Counted from the first letter of the stretch, positions 37,760 to 49,257 are shown. The stretch: DNA of 64,000 bases from Bacteroidales bacterium (GCA_015060225.1 SUYX01000007.1:1-64000), one strand, 5' to 3'. The notes: generated by a model not told the origin, from the sequence alone. Made by a program: numbers and translations.

Positions 37760-40700
37760 ACACATATGACTTCATCCTCGGAGAGGTACCACAAATACCC
37801 CTTCACATTTTTGAAGCCCATTCCGGTGAGCAGTTTCATATAGCTGCTCACCTGTTTTTTATACCTTTCTCCAAGATTGGGATTTCCTTTATGTGCTGAC
37901 CCGAACTTATAATCTATCACAACTGCCTCATCACCCTTAATGATGACTCTGTCCGGACGTTTCTCCTCTCCACTGACGGTAAGAAGTGTACATTCGTTCA
38001 GCACTTTCCACTCCTGAGAAAACCATCCATACTGCGCAACAGATTCCATTTTTGAATTTACCATATCCAGCAGCTCCTCCTCAGAACATGAAGCAATCCC
38101 CTCCTTGCAGGCCTTGGCAACTGCAGATGGGGTACTTTGGGGATAATCAATCAGAGAAAAGATATAGTGCATTGCTATACCATGCTCGCGTATTGATTCC
38201 CCCTCCCCTAAAGAGCCTCCGGCGGCAGCCATCTTCAATCTCTTTTCATTTACAGAAGATGCAAAGACATTCCCCAGGACCATTTTTCCTGCAGATTTCT
38301 CCTCACACTTACCTGCATCATGCCTACCGATTGTCATTTTTCCGCACCATTCACCTTCAGCCATCTTTTTGCAATATGCATAGAGGAGATCTGAAACGGT
38401 CCCCTTAGACTCTCCACTTTTTCTTGCAACAGGCTCCGGAGCAAAAATTACCAAACTCTTTTTGGGACGGGTAAATGCTACATATACGGTATTGAGTGCA
38501 TCAATATAAGTACAAAGTTTTTCATTCAGGTATGCCTGTGCGAATTCTGTATCCAGCAATTGCCTCGAATATTTCACCGGTACAGGCCAACCGTTATAAC
38601 GGCACCACAGATTTGGCGCCAGAAGAGGCTTGTGGTCGAGGTTTTCCGAGAGGAAAGGAAGAATAACCACATTGAACCCCAGTCCCTTGGACTTGTGTAT
38701 TGTCATTACCCTTATGGCATCCATATCCTCTGGAGCAGATATTGTACATTTTACTCCACTCTCATCCCACCATTTTACGAATTGTGCAATATTGGTTCCA
38801 TGATTGTTGGTAAAATCGAGTACCAGATCAAGGAAAGCCTGAAGAAAGGCAATATCCTTACGGTCTTCATCGGGAAGTGTTTCCCTTATCACAGCCTCAC
38901 ACAACTGATATAAAGAATGGTTATGCACCAACTCTGCCTGCGGAATGTTCTGGAACATCCTGAGTATCCTCAAAGAATCACCCTGAGGATTATCCATCTC
39001 CCTCAACACATTTACAACCTTCTGTACTGCAATTGAAGATGAAATGTAAAGGGAATCGCTTGATATTATATCGTAACCGCACTCAAGGAGCTTTTCAGCA
39101 ACCATATTCCCTTCGCTCCCTTTCCTTACCAGTACGGCAATATCTTTCTGTGAATACCCGGCACCAAGCAGCTGCTCCACCTTTACCGGCAAAAGTGCAA
39201 GTGCGCTCTCCTCAAATCCCTCCTCCGATTTAGGGACAAACCCGATATCTACACAACCTGGAGACTCCAGGCCCTTATCCGACACTTTCTGGTCAAGCCC
39301 CATATACACATCAACAATAGGTCCCTCTTTACTCCCATCGTAAAGTATCTGGGCCTCTATGGAACAGAACTTGAAGAAATTGTTGTTGAAGTTCACAATA
39401 TTGGCGCCACTGCGGTAATTGGTCAGAAGTGGATCACGAACCAGTTCGTCTTCTCTGAACTGTCTGAAAATATCCTCACCAAGTATCTTCCAATCCGAAC
39501 CTCTCCACCTGTATATGCTCTGCTTCACATCCCCCACTACAAGACTCCCCTTTCCGTCATCAAGACTGTTTTTAAGAAGAGGATAAAAATTCCTCCACTG
39601 CAAAGAAGAAGTATCCTGGAACTCATCCAGCATATAATTCTCCAACTGCACACCAATCTTCTCATATACGAACGGAGTGTCACTCCCGTCAATTATCCTG
39701 TTAAGCAGCAGGGCAGACTCCGACAAAAGTATTATATTTTTCTCCCTGCAATATTCCAGTACCCTCACATAAACGTCATTTAGAATACCCAATATATTCA
39801 CATTGGCCAGTACAGCACATGCCGTCGCATACCCCCTGTAACCTTTTTCAAAATGATCCACAATCTTCCCGACAACTTCATTCAGTCCCTGATAAACCAT
39901 TTCGATTCCTTCCGGACAGCGCTTTCCTGTGTACCATTTTTCAATATTGTCATATAACGCCACAAAACTTGCCGCCGGAGGCTCCACTCCCCCTTTACCC
40001 TTCTTAGCGGCAATTTTGCCCAGATAATTGAACGGAGTCCTGCTTCCCCCCTTGAAGTCCACAAGCTCAAGGCCTGCTCCGGATATAATCTGCAATCCCT
40101 CCTTTGCCAAATCCACAACCACATTCTCAAAAGTGCCGGCCACCCCCTTCAACTCTCCCTTCAATAAAGCGACATCAGCTACTGAAGCCTTTTCAAAATC
40201 ATCCCCGCATGCCTCCCGTGCCAATTTGAACTCTTCTGAGAAAAGTTGTGATGCCAATTTCATTATCTCCCCCTTCACATTCCACGAATTTCCCTTGTCC
40301 ACAGCATCCAGCGAGTATTCAATCAGCCAATCCAGCAATTTGCGGTTCTTTGGATCATCCAAGTCAGAAAACATCCTGTCCACTGCCTTAGAAAGCACAT
40401 TATCCTTGTCAAGTTCCACATTATATGTGGCCATTCTCCCAAGCTCCCTGGCAAAAGAGCGCATAACAAGTTGGAAAAACTTGTCAATGGTACTTACTCT
40501 GAACGAAGTATAATCATGTAAAATGGAAATGAGCATCTCCCCCGCCTTATTCCTCACCCATGATTCACCCTTCCCTGTGTACCCGATTATATCGTTCAGG
40601 TAATCCGATTTTGCATCTTTACAGGAAAGCGTATACAATTCCTGAAGAATCCTCTGCTTCATTTCATCGGTAGCCTTGTTTGTAAAGGTTACAGCCAATA

Positions 40701-40821
40701 TATGCCTGAAGGCAAAAGGTTGCCCAAACAGCAGCTTTATATACTCCCCTGTAAGCCTATGTGTTTTTCCTGCTCCTGCAGAAGCCTTAATTACCTGTAA
40801 CATATCCTTTACCTTTGGCAC
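37756..40821 (-). CDS. UvrD/RecB-like (AddA-type) helicase with C-terminal nuclease domain
   Basis: Walker A ASAGAGKTHRLTGEY, MLDEFQDTSSLQW, VGDVKQSIYRWRGSD, RVMTIHKSKGLGF; VIDYKFGSAH. Confidence 0.9.
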   Translation of the reverse strand: MPKVKDMLQVIKASAGAGKTHRLTGEYIKLLFGQPFAFRHILAVTFTNKATDEMKQRILQELYTLSCKDAKSDYLNDIIGYTGKGESWVRNKAGEMLISILHDYTSFRVSTIDKFFQLVMRSFARELGRMATYNVELDKDNVLSKAVDRMFSDLDDPKNRKLLDWLIEYSLDAVDKGNSWNVKGEIMKLASQLFSEEFKLAREACGDDFEKASVADVALLKGELKGVAGTFENVVVDLAKEGLQIISGAGLELVDFKGGSRTPFNYLGKIAAKKGKGGVEPPAASFVALYDNIEKWYTGKRCPEGIEMVYQGLNEVVGKIVDHFEKGYRGYATACAVLANVNILGILNDVYVRVLEYCREKNIILLSESALLLNRIIDGSDTPFVYEKIGVQLENYMLDEFQDTSSLQWRNFYPLLKNSLDDGKGSLVVGDVKQSIYRWRGSDWKILGEDIFRQFREDELVRDPLLTNYRSGANIVNFNNNFFKFCSIEAQILYDGSKEGPIVDVYMGLDQKVSDKGLESPGCVDIGFVPKSEEGFEESALALLPVKVEQLLGAGYSQKDIAVLVRKGSEGNMVAEKLLECGYDIISSDSLYISSSIAVQKVVNVLREMDNPQGDSLRILRMFQNIPQAELVHNHSLYQLCEAVIRETLPDEDRKDIAFLQAFLDLVLDFTNNHGTNIAQFVKWWDESGVKCTISAPEDMDAIRVMTIHKSKGLGFNVVILPFLSENLDHKPLLAPNLWCRYNGWPVPVKYSRQLLDTEFAQAYLNEKLCTYIDALNTVYVAFTRPKKSLVIFAPEPVARKSGESKGTVSDLLYAYCKKMAEGEWCGKMTIGRHDAGKCEEKSAGKMVLGNVFASSVNEKRLKMAAAGGSLGEGESIREHGIAMHYIFSLIDYPQSTPSAVAKACKEGIASCSEEELLDMVNSKMESVAQYGWFSQEWKVLNECTLLTVSGEEKRPDRVIIKGDEAVVIDYKFGSAHKGNPNLGERYKKQVSSYMKLLTGMGFKNVKGYLWYLSEDEVICV

Positions 40822-43640
40822 AGAGCCTGCAATTTACAATAGCCGCAATGCTTCTCCTGCGGATTGGCATAAAACGGCACATCCTCATTAAAAATCTCTT
40901 CAACACAATTCACAAGGAGTTCCTTGAACTCCATTAGAGAATCATGCTCCAGCAACAGCTGCATAGGGTGCTCTTTTGCAATTTTCTTCAACGGATAAAT
41001 GGTAAGAAGAGCATCCTTAACCGTCTCCCCCCTCTCCAACTCATCTTTAAAATATATAAGTGCATAAAGATATAGCTGGGTTATTGCCTTATATCTTCCA
41101 TCCCCATCCTTGTCAAACAATACAGGAAGCTCAAACTTGCTGTCCGGCGCTGTTACGGCACCGGTCTTGTAATCGACAATCCTTGTTATGTTGTCCTGGG
41201 AAAGGATATCTATTCTGTCTATGAAAGCCTTGAAGTTCACCCCAAGTTTCCCTCCATAAACTGGTAGAACATATCGGAAACGTCTCTCACCAGCAACATA
41301 TCTGAACGGAGCCACCAGCATATCCTCAGCAAGGGCCAGTGAGATATACTTCCTCAGAAGTGCCTCCACAATCCTGTGCTGCCCCTCCAGCTCCTTAAGA
41401 TGCATATGCTCTTCAAATCCTTTGAGGATAAGTTCCCCTATCCTTGCACTATCCTTCATCATCCCGGCTATTACCTCCTTTCCCACAATACCCCCTTCAT
41501 ACTCCTTATAAAGCCCTTCCATCACAAAATGGAATATGCTTCCAAACACATTGCTCTCCACACTCTCGGCAACTTCCTCCTCATCTGCCATTCCCTCAAC
41601 ACTCTCCACATAGAATTTGAGGGGACATGCAATATAGTTGTTCAAAGCACTTGCAGAGAGGGATTTTGTCCCTTCTCCAGTAAACATTCCCACAAGTTTC
41701 TCCATTACCTCACCCCTCTTCTCCACCTTCACCGGTCCTGCTTGCCCATTGATGACCGGAGGTACAGATACAACCGTCTCCTGCAGAGGCATCTGAAAAT
41801 GGTATTTCAGCTGTTTAACATAACGGCTTACCTCCCCTACAGAAAGACCTTCTGTACGGGTATCATAAATCATGTACACATTGCGTGCCCTGCAAATGCT
41901 CCTGTAGAAATGGTATGCAGCTATACCATCCTGAAGTTCATATGTAGGAAGCCCGAACCCCACCCTCAAGTTATATGGTACAATTGAATCCGCCACACTG
42001 CTTTGCGGAAATTTCCCCTCATTGGCAGATACTATTATCACATTGTCAAAATCCAGGGCCCTGGTCTCAAGGGTTCCCATTACCTGTAACCCTGCCAGCG
42101 GCTCTCCCCTGAATGGTACAACAATTCCCCTGCACAACTGCTCCAGCAGTCTGAAGCATGTTGCCCCTTCCATAGGAATTTCCAGCTTCCTCAGCCTGTT
42201 CACCTGCTGATAATATCTGTATACAAACTCCCTGTCCCATCCTTCCAGGGCAGAATCAAGATACTCCAGCATATCCATAAGGTACCCGAGTATGTCATCT
42301 GCACCGTCAACTGCATGAAACAATCTGGAAAGCAGCACATTCTCCCCTTCAAGCAAAGCTGCCCCTACAGGAATATATATCATATTGCCCTCTACAATCT
42401 GTCTCCTTATCCTCGCCCCCTCCTCCTTGGCAAGCCTCTTCACATATTCATGGGAAAGGAGTTCCAACAATGAGGCATGATAAAACACCTTTTCCCCTTT
42501 CCATATCCTCACATCACTCTGCATCTGCCTGACCAGATTCATAAAAGAAGCCAGAGGAGCAGCAGATAAAGGATACCCCATGGTAACATTTATTGACTTG
42601 AACTTTGGTGGAATTGAATTTAGAACAGGCATGAGCATATTCTCGTCGGGAAGCACAACTGCAGTGGAAAATGCATCATCCGCACCAACCTCCTCTCCCG
42701 GGAAAAGTTTCTCCAGAATCTCTGCAACCACAAAAGCCTGCCCTATTCCCGACGGGGAAGCAAATACACTGATCTTCTGTTCACCTTTTGGAACGGTATC
42801 CCCCTTTATCCTATATTTGGATGGAAATTCTTTAACGCATCCGCTTATTATTCCATAAGCGCCGTTAAGGGGGTCAGTAAGCATCTCACCGTAAAAATCC
42901 CAATAGAAATCCCCTTTGCCACAATCCCTCAAATACCGCATTATCCTCTTCTCGCACACATTTGGCGCATTGAATCCTATGAAGACAACATCCTTGGAAA
43001 ACTCTTTTCCATCTATCTTCTCCGCAACCCGCCTGTATATCTGTCCTTCATACCCTATTCCTCTACCAATCAACGTCTTATTAAAGTTCTCATACAAGGT
43101 GTACATTATTCCCCAAATGGAAGCAAAGAACTCCTTCTTTTGGGTAAATGTCCCCCCCTTGAGATAATTTGACCAAAAACACTTTACAGCCTCAAGTTGT
43201 CGGGAAGAGAGAAATGAAAAATCTGTTTCCAGTTCCTTCAACTCCCTAATATTGGTAAAGAGCTGTCGGGGATTCACCATATACTTGTCTATATCATTGA
43301 AATCCTTAAGAATTACATTCCCCCAGTGGACAAAATCGTCAAAGGATTCCGGTGCAGCATTCCCAATACCACCGCTTTTGATTGCAACATATTCTTTATA
43401 CAACAGGTACAGCTGTTCAACCGGATCAGCCGGCTCCAAACCAGACAACTGCTGTACAAAGTCATTTATGGTAATTATTTCAGGTGAAAAGAGAGGAGTA
43501 CCCCATCTGCTTCCATACTCCTGTCCAAAATATCTCTGAAAAAATTTCACAGATCTCCTGTTTGGAAGCACAAAAGTACAATCCAATCTGTTGTCTGACA
43601 CAAAACATCCGGCAACTTCCCTTAAAAACTGATTATTCAT
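40809..43640 (-). CDS. AddB-like PD-(D/E)XK nuclease
   Basis: SASALNNYIACPLKFYVESVEG, RIVDYKTGAVT, CGYCKLQALC; overlaps the helicase gene by 13 bp. Confidence 0.85.
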   Translation of the reverse strand: MNNQFLREVAGCFVSDNRLDCTFVLPNRRSVKFFQRYFGQEYGSRWGTPLFSPEIITINDFVQQLSGLEPADPVEQLYLLYKEYVAIKSGGIGNAAPESFDDFVHWGNVILKDFNDIDKYMVNPRQLFTNIRELKELETDFSFLSSRQLEAVKCFWSNYLKGGTFTQKKEFFASIWGIMYTLYENFNKTLIGRGIGYEGQIYRRVAEKIDGKEFSKDVVFIGFNAPNVCEKRIMRYLRDCGKGDFYWDFYGEMLTDPLNGAYGIISGCVKEFPSKYRIKGDTVPKGEQKISVFASPSGIGQAFVVAEILEKLFPGEEVGADDAFSTAVVLPDENMLMPVLNSIPPKFKSINVTMGYPLSAAPLASFMNLVRQMQSDVRIWKGEKVFYHASLLELLSHEYVKRLAKEEGARIRRQIVEGNMIYIPVGAALLEGENVLLSRLFHAVDGADDILGYLMDMLEYLDSALEGWDREFVYRYYQQVNRLRKLEIPMEGATCFRLLEQLCRGIVVPFRGEPLAGLQVMGTLETRALDFDNVIIVSANEGKFPQSSVADSIVPYNLRVGFGLPTYELQDGIAAYHFYRSICRARNVYMIYDTRTEGLSVGEVSRYVKQLKYHFQMPLQETVVSVPPVINGQAGPVKVEKRGEVMEKLVGMFTGEGTKSLSASALNNYIACPLKFYVESVEGMADEEEVAESVESNVFGSIFHFVMEGLYKEYEGGIVGKEVIAGMMKDSARIGELILKGFEEHMHLKELEGQHRIVEALLRKYISLALAEDMLVAPFRYVAGERRFRYVLPVYGGKLGVNFKAFIDRIDILSQDNITRIVDYKTGAVTAPDSKFELPVLFDKDGDGRYKAITQLYLYALIYFKDELERGETVKDALLTIYPLKKIAKEHPMQLLLEHDSLMEFKELLVNCVEEIFNEDVPFYANPQEKHCGYCKLQALCQR

Positions 43641-43646
43641 AACCCT

Positions 43647-45857
43647 TTATTCCAACTCCTTAACCTTATGTTTCTCTCCCACAACCCATACCGTATCCCC
43701 AGGCTGTATGATTGTGGCAGATGTGGTCCTGATGAATGTATTGCTGTCTTCCCCCTCAAGTCCAACAAGAAGGACTCCAAACTTTTCCCTTATATGTGTA
43801 ATGTTGGCATTCTCCCCAATCATAGGAGAATCCTCCTGCAGGGTTATCTGGAAAAGTTCCATCTCAACAGATGTACCTTCCCTTGGTTTAACCTTCTCCT
43901 CTGCCGCATCCTTGAAATCCATTATCTGCTTGTCTGTGCCAAGTATGATAAGGATATCCATCGGGAATAATATCTCTGTATTTACCGGGAGGTCCACAAT
44001 ATCCATACCCCTGAGCAGCTGTATTACCAAAGCCCCGGTATTCCTGCTCCTGTGTATCTGGGATATAGTCTTGCCGGCAATGAAAGAGTTAGGTTCAACC
44101 TCAACCTTCTCTATATGTATTTCATCCGCAAGTTCTCGTGGAAGCACCAAGGACCTTCGTCCACCTTCACTGTTAAGATTTGTAAGGAATCTGTCCTCAA
44201 TACGGGCATAATGCTGTTTTATCTTATTGGAAACAAGCACAACAGAAATAATGAGCGCACATAGGGTAAGCACCGCTCCATATCCCATTGCAATATAGAA
44301 AGATGAAGTTATTGATATGGCAATGATTGCAATCAGGTACTTGAGTATCATCATGAACAGAAGCGGTCCGCGTGCAAATTTCTGGTCCTGCCATATTTTG
44401 TCAAATGCCCCGTCGCTGTCCTTCCTCTTGAGCAAAGCCCACAGAAAAGGCAACATTGCAGAGAGATTTATTGCAAAAGAGAGTATCCTTATATGGGTAG
44501 CTTCCCCAAAAAGCCTCACTATATACGGATAAATTATCTGTGTAAAGAAAATGTTCACAAACAATATCCACCCTATATAAATGAAGAGCCTCAACGCATA
44601 CGACTTCAACAGTTTGTTCCATTCACTCTCCCGGTTAAGTGTCTTTCTTCCTGTACCCAATCTCTCAATTACAGTTCTCCACTGTGGCTTTACACTGTTG
44701 TAAATAAAATTGTAGAGCGGCTCACCCAACTTCATCCAATACGGAGTGATGAATGTAGTAAGTATGGAGACTGTTACAATAACCGGATACAAGTGTTCAG
44801 GAACCACTTTATGGTCCAGTCCCATCTGCACAATAATGAAAGAGAACTCTCCTATCTGGCACAGGCATATTCCCGACAATATTGCATTCTTGAGCGTCTG
44901 ACCGGAGAACAGAAGCCCCAAAGTGGCCGCCAGCGGCTTTGCAGTAATGATTACTGCGGAAATGAGAAGTATCTGCGGCCAATACTTGAAGACAGCAGAA
45001 GGATCAACAAGCATTCCTACCGAAACAAAAAAAATTGCCCCAAAGAAATCCTTTACAGGCTTTACAAGCTTAATAATTCTCTCGCTCTGAATTGTACCGC
45101 TTAGAATGGAGCCCATTACAAAAGCCCCCAATGCCTCTGAAATGCCTGCCTTTATAGTAATGACAACCATCATGAAACACAACCCCAATGAAACGACAAT
45201 AACTGTTTCATCAGAAAGGAACTGTTTCATTTTCTTAAAGATTGTAGGTATGAAGAATATTCCCCCAGTAAACCATAGCAGCAGGAACAGTGCCAGATTA
45301 GCAATCTTGTCTGCCAATTCCACCCCATTGAAACTTTTGCTCAGCACAACTGCAGGCAACAGTACCAGTATAAGAATTGCTACAAGATCCTCCACCACAA
45401 GTGCCCCAAATACCATTTGGGTAAACTTCTTGTTCTTCACCCCCATATCATCAAAAGCCTTGATAATGATTGAAGTGGAGGAGATGCTGAGCATTCCACC
45501 AAGGAAAATTGATGAGACCCATGTCCAATGCAGAACCCTTCCCACAATTATTCCCATACAAAACATCATTACCACCTCAGTAAATACGGTAATGAAACCC
45601 GAACCGCCCACCTTCTTGAGCTTCTTGAAGTTGAACTCCAGTCCAAGGCCGAACAGAAGGAAGATTACACCAATCTTACCCCAGAATTCAACATTCTGGG
45701 AATCAGCAACCGTAGGGATAAAAGTAATGTACGGACCTGCAAGTACACCTGCAACAATATATCCAAGAACTACTGGTTGTTTGAGTTTCTTGAAAATTAC
45801 AGTAACAACCCCGGCAACTATAAGTATCAGGGCCAAATCGGACAAAAGCGTATTCAT
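43647..45857 (-). CDS. Cation:proton antiporter (CPA2/KefB-like) with TrkA-C domains
   Basis: LKQPVVLGYIVAGVLAGP; FGLGLEFNFKKLKKVG; C-terminal TrkA-C-like repeats. Confidence 0.9.
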   Translation of the reverse strand: MNTLLSDLALILIVAGVVTVIFKKLKQPVVLGYIVAGVLAGPYITFIPTVADSQNVEFWGKIGVIFLLFGLGLEFNFKKLKKVGGSGFITVFTEVVMMFCMGIIVGRVLHWTWVSSIFLGGMLSISSTSIIIKAFDDMGVKNKKFTQMVFGALVVEDLVAILILVLLPAVVLSKSFNGVELADKIANLALFLLLWFTGGIFFIPTIFKKMKQFLSDETVIVVSLGLCFMMVVITIKAGISEALGAFVMGSILSGTIQSERIIKLVKPVKDFFGAIFFVSVGMLVDPSAVFKYWPQILLISAVIITAKPLAATLGLLFSGQTLKNAILSGICLCQIGEFSFIIVQMGLDHKVVPEHLYPVIVTVSILTTFITPYWMKLGEPLYNFIYNSVKPQWRTVIERLGTGRKTLNRESEWNKLLKSYALRLFIYIGWILFVNIFFTQIIYPYIVRLFGEATHIRILSFAINLSAMLPFLWALLKRKDSDGAFDKIWQDQKFARGPLLFMMILKYLIAIIAISITSSFYIAMGYGAVLTLCALIISVVLVSNKIKQHYARIEDRFLTNLNSEGGRRSLVLPRELADEIHIEKVEVEPNSFIAGKTISQIHRSRNTGALVIQLLRGMDIVDLPVNTEILFPMDILIILGTDKQIMDFKDAAEEKVKPREGTSVEMELFQITLQEDSPMIGENANITHIREKFGVLLVGLEGEDSNTFIRTTSATIIQPGDTVWVVGEKHKVKELE

Positions 45858-45863
45858 ACCGGA

Positions 45864-46532
45864 CTATTCAACTTTTAATTGGGAAATCTCGTCAAGAGAC
45901 TGGATAAACACAAAAAGCCCGTTCTGCTCCCTGTGTCCATGTATTTTCATAACCACATCAGCCTTGTATACAACCACACCTCCATGCATCTCCTCCATAC
46001 TGCTATATGAGACAAGGTGATATTTTCTGTCGTGAATCTCCTTCACAACCCTCTCAAGATTATCTTTCCTGGAGGTATAAAAAGTAATGGAAATGGAACT
46101 GAGTCCAATCTTTCCAAAAATAAGAGTAAGCACCTCAAGCCCTATAAGCACAAGAATAGTTGCAGCTATACCAAGGAAATACATTCCTCCACCAACAGCC
46201 ATTCCTATACCGGCGGTTGCCCATAGACCTGCTGCTGTAGTAAGCCCCCTAATGAACTGCTTGTGAAAAATTATGGTTCCGGCACCTAAAAAACCAATTC
46301 CACTTACAATCTGGGCAGCAACCCTTGCCCCGTCATAATTTGCACCATTGGCCTTTACAATCTCCGCAAACCCGTACTGCGAAATTATCATGAAAAGTGC
46401 GCTTCCCAAACTTACAAGGAAATGTGTCCTGAACCCAGCCTCCTTTGCCCTATATTCCCTGTCAAGGCCAATTACAGCCCCCAACATTCCTGCAATCAAT
46501 AATCTTGAAACAAATGTCCATTCCATATACAT
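45864..46532 (-). CDS. MgtC/SapB family protein
   Basis: GAVIGLDREYRAKEAGFRTHFLVSLGSALFMI; GIGFLGAGTIIFH; TTAAGLWATAGIGMAVG. Confidence 0.95.
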   Translation of the reverse strand: MYMEWTFVSRLLIAGMLGAVIGLDREYRAKEAGFRTHFLVSLGSALFMIISQYGFAEIVKANGANYDGARVAAQIVSGIGFLGAGTIIFHKQFIRGLTTAAGLWATAGIGMAVGGGMYFLGIAATILVLIGLEVLTLIFGKIGLSSISITFYTSRKDNLERVVKEIHDRKYHLVSYSSMEEMHGGVVVYKADVVMKIHGHREQNGLFVFIQSLDEISQLKVE

Positions 46533-46611
46533 CTCCTCCCATATTATTCACAAGGAGGGTGACTGCAAAGCAGCCGCCCTCCATACAATATACCATTATG
46601 CAACTGCTATG

Positions 46612-47940
46612 TTACAATCTTGCTCTGATAGCCTTTGAAGCCTCTTCATAACCGGGCTTGTCAAGCAGGGCAAACATGTTCTTCTTGTAATCCTCAACAC
46701 CAGGCTGGTTGAAAGGATTCACTCCCAACATATAGCCGCTTATACCGCAGGCAATCTCAAACATATAGAACAACTCTCCCAAGTTGTACTCATCTATCTG
46801 CTCAATCTCTATCTCAAAGTTAGGGACACCTCCATCTGTATGGGCAAGACGTGTACCCAACTGGGCCATCTTGTTAACCTCCTCAACACGTTTTCCGGCA
46901 AGGAAGTTCAAACCGTCAAGGTTCTGCTCATCACTCTCAATCTTAACTGTATGATAAGCCTTCTTCACAAGTACATTTGTCTCAAACAAGGTTCTCTCAC
47001 CGTCCTGGATGTACTGGCCCATAGAGTGAAGGTCTGTAGAGAAGTTTACCGATGCAGGGAAAATACCCTTGCCGTCCTTACCCTCGCTCTCTCCGTAAAG
47101 CTGTTTCCACCACTCACCCAAATACTGCAATTTAGGGTTGTAGTTTACAAGAATCTCAATCTTCTTGCCCAATGAATATGCGGCATTACGCGCTGCAGCA
47201 TATAGGATTGCAGGATTTGAAGCCTCTCTCTTTGCACAAACCTCCTGCATATGCCTTGCACCCTCAACAAGAGCCCTTATATCAAAACCTGCAACAGCAA
47301 TTGGAAGAAGTCCAACTGGAGTCAATACAGAGAAACGGCCACCCACATTATCAGGAATCACAAAAGTTGTGTACCCCTCCTGAGTTGCAAGAGTCCTCAA
47401 AGCACCTTTTGATGCATCTGTAATTGCCACAATCCTCTCTTTGCAGATCTCTTTGCCGAACCTCTTCTCCATATTCTCCTTAAGGATACGGAAAGCGATT
47501 GCAGGCTCTGTAGTTGTACCTGATTTTGATATTACAATTGTGGCGTAAGTCCTGTTTGCAAGGAACTCAAGAAGCTCCCCAGTATAATCCTCAGAAATGT
47601 TATGGCCGGCAAATACCACCTGCGGATGAGTATTTGGCATGCTTGCAGCAAAAGTGTGCGAAAGTGCTTCAATAGCACATTTGGCACCAAGATAAGAGCC
47701 GCCGATACCCACAACAACTACAACATCCACCTTGCCAATCCATCTCTTTACAATGCTGTTGCAAGCGTCAACAAGTGAATTGTCAATCTCTGATGGAAGG
47801 TTTACCCAGCCAAGGAAATCATTTCCTGCACCATTCCCTGCCAATACTGTATCCAAACCGGCATAAGCCTTCTCTACATGCTCTTTCAAAAGAGCCTCTG
47901 AAATAAAGCCTTCAGCAGCTTTTAAATTTATTGAAACCAT
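46612..47940 (-). CDS. pgi: Glucose-6-phosphate isomerase
   Basis: [49 protein letters not shown]. Confidence 0.95.
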   Translation of the reverse strand: MVSINLKAAEGFISEALLKEHVEKAYAGLDTVLAGNGAGNDFLGWVNLPSEIDNSLVDACNSIVKRWIGKVDVVVVVGIGGSYLGAKCAIEALSHTFAASMPNTHPQVVFAGHNISEDYTGELLEFLANRTYATIVISKSGTTTEPAIAFRILKENMEKRFGKEICKERIVAITDASKGALRTLATQEGYTTFVIPDNVGGRFSVLTPVGLLPIAVAGFDIRALVEGARHMQEVCAKREASNPAILYAAARNAAYSLGKKIEILVNYNPKLQYLGEWWKQLYGESEGKDGKGIFPASVNFSTDLHSMGQYIQDGERTLFETNVLVKKAYHTVKIESDEQNLDGLNFLAGKRVEEVNKMAQLGTRLAHTDGGVPNFEIEIEQIDEYNLGELFYMFEIACGISGYMLGVNPFNQPGVEDYKKNMFALLDKPGYEEASKAIRARL

Positions 47941-47972
47941 TTTATTATTATTGTTATTGTTTTCCCGATAAT

Positions 47973-48986
47973 CTAGAACAACTCCTCTGTAAGCTGTTTT
48001 ATTACAAAAGGAGGATATCTTTCTTCATACAGAATCAGATATACAGCCTCAGCTATAGGCATATCTATCCTGTATTCCTTATTTATCTCATGAATACACT
48101 TGCTGGCATAATACCCTTCAGCAACCATACTCATCTCCACCTGCGCACTCTTTACAGAATATCCCTTTCCAATCATGTTTCCAAAAGTACGGTTACGGCT
48201 GAACTGCGAATAACCGGTTACAAGCAGGTCTCCCAGATATGCTGCCGATTTCACCACACGGTTCTTGTCGGGATGGGTGGCATTGAGGAAAGATGCAAGC
48301 TCGTGGAAAGCATTTGTCATAAGGACAGCCATAAAATTATCGCCATACCCCAGCCCATGACATATTCCTGCTGCTATCGCATAAATATTCTTGAGGGCTG
48401 CGGCAAACTCAACGCCATATATATCTGTACTTGGAGTTGTCTTTATGTATTTGCATGCAAAAACATCACACAATGCTCTGGCCACCTCAATGTGTTTGCT
48501 GGTAAGTGTCAGATAAGACAACCTCTCCATGGACACCTCCTCCGCATGACAAGGTCCGCTGATAATGCCAATCCTGTCAAAAGGGACCCCATGTATCTGG
48601 TTGAAGTACTCCGCGATTGTAAGATTCTTCTCATCCACAAAGCCCTTGATTGCAGAAATGATGAATTTGTTGTCCAAAGATCCGGTAAAGTTCCGCATGA
48701 CACTCATGAAGTAGGCTGAGGGAACAGCAAAGACCAGCACATCTGCACTGTCAATAACTTCATTGATATCTGTACTCATGTTCAGCCTGGTAGGATCCAG
48801 CAGCACTGATTGCAGATATGAACGGCTGTGATGATTTTCCCGGATGTTGTCTATGTTCTTCTGATTTCGCATGAACCACGATATGCACTGCTGATGATTC
48901 AGCAGCAATTTGACGAGCGCAGTGGCCCAGCTGCCACTTCCTATCATTGCATATCTCAGATTTTCATTCTCAAAAAATGTAATCAT
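47973..48986 (-). CDS. gpsA: NAD(P)H-dependent glycerol-3-phosphate dehydrogenase
   Basis: [56 protein letters not shown]. Confidence 0.9.
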   Translation of the reverse strand: MITFFENENLRYAMIGSGSWATALVKLLLNHQQCISWFMRNQKNIDNIRENHHSRSYLQSVLLDPTRLNMSTDINEVIDSADVLVFAVPSAYFMSVMRNFTGSLDNKFIISAIKGFVDEKNLTIAEYFNQIHGVPFDRIGIISGPCHAEEVSMERLSYLTLTSKHIEVARALCDVFACKYIKTTPSTDIYGVEFAAALKNIYAIAAGICHGLGYGDNFMAVLMTNAFHELASFLNATHPDKNRVVKSAAYLGDLLVTGYSQFSRNRTFGNMIGKGYSVKSAQVEMSMVAEGYYASKCIHEINKEYRIDMPIAEAVYLILYEERYPPFVIKQLTEELF

Positions 48987-49030
48987 GATATTCAGGTTTG
49001 TACAAAGTACAAATATAACCTTTTTTTTTA

Positions 49031-49063
49031 GAAAAAAAAAACCGGCAACACTGAGGCTGCCGG
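49031..49063 (-). terminator. Rho-independent terminator
   Basis: CCGGCA-N10-TGCCGG followed by TTTTTTTTTT on the minus strand. Confidence 0.85.
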
Positions 49064-49205
49064 CTGCCTTCCTAAAAGGAAAACACATAAATTCAGATGA
49101 ATCCGGAATACCGGGAAATCAAACCCCTTTGAACGGCATACCCGCACACCTTGAACGTCTATACCGCATAACCCCAATATTCCATTAAGGACTCAAACAT
49201 TAGAC
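49042..49205 (-). ncRNA. Candidate structured RNA of unknown family ending at the 49042-49063 terminator stem
   Basis: Minus-strand GGAAUAUUGGG (49183-49173) pairs with CCCGGUAUUCC (49114-49104); inner CGGUAUA (49166-49160) pairs with UAUGCCG (49139-49133). Wobbles are G-U only in minus-strand RNA. The 5' end is a guess. Confidence 0.5.
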
Positions 49206-49257
49206 TTGTGAAACAAAAAAAAGTTTAATCGGGAGAGAAAATTTAAAAAAATTTTCA

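Noticed and set aside
45106-46020. 304-aa plus-strand ORF
   Set aside because: Antisense to the well-supported antiporter and MgtC genes; low-complexity Ser/Thr/Pro composition typical of antisense frames.
49031-49205. SRP (4.5S) RNA
   Set aside because: Lacks the conserved GGUCAGG..GGAAGCAGC apical hairpin; only a loosely similar ggaaggcagcc string is present.
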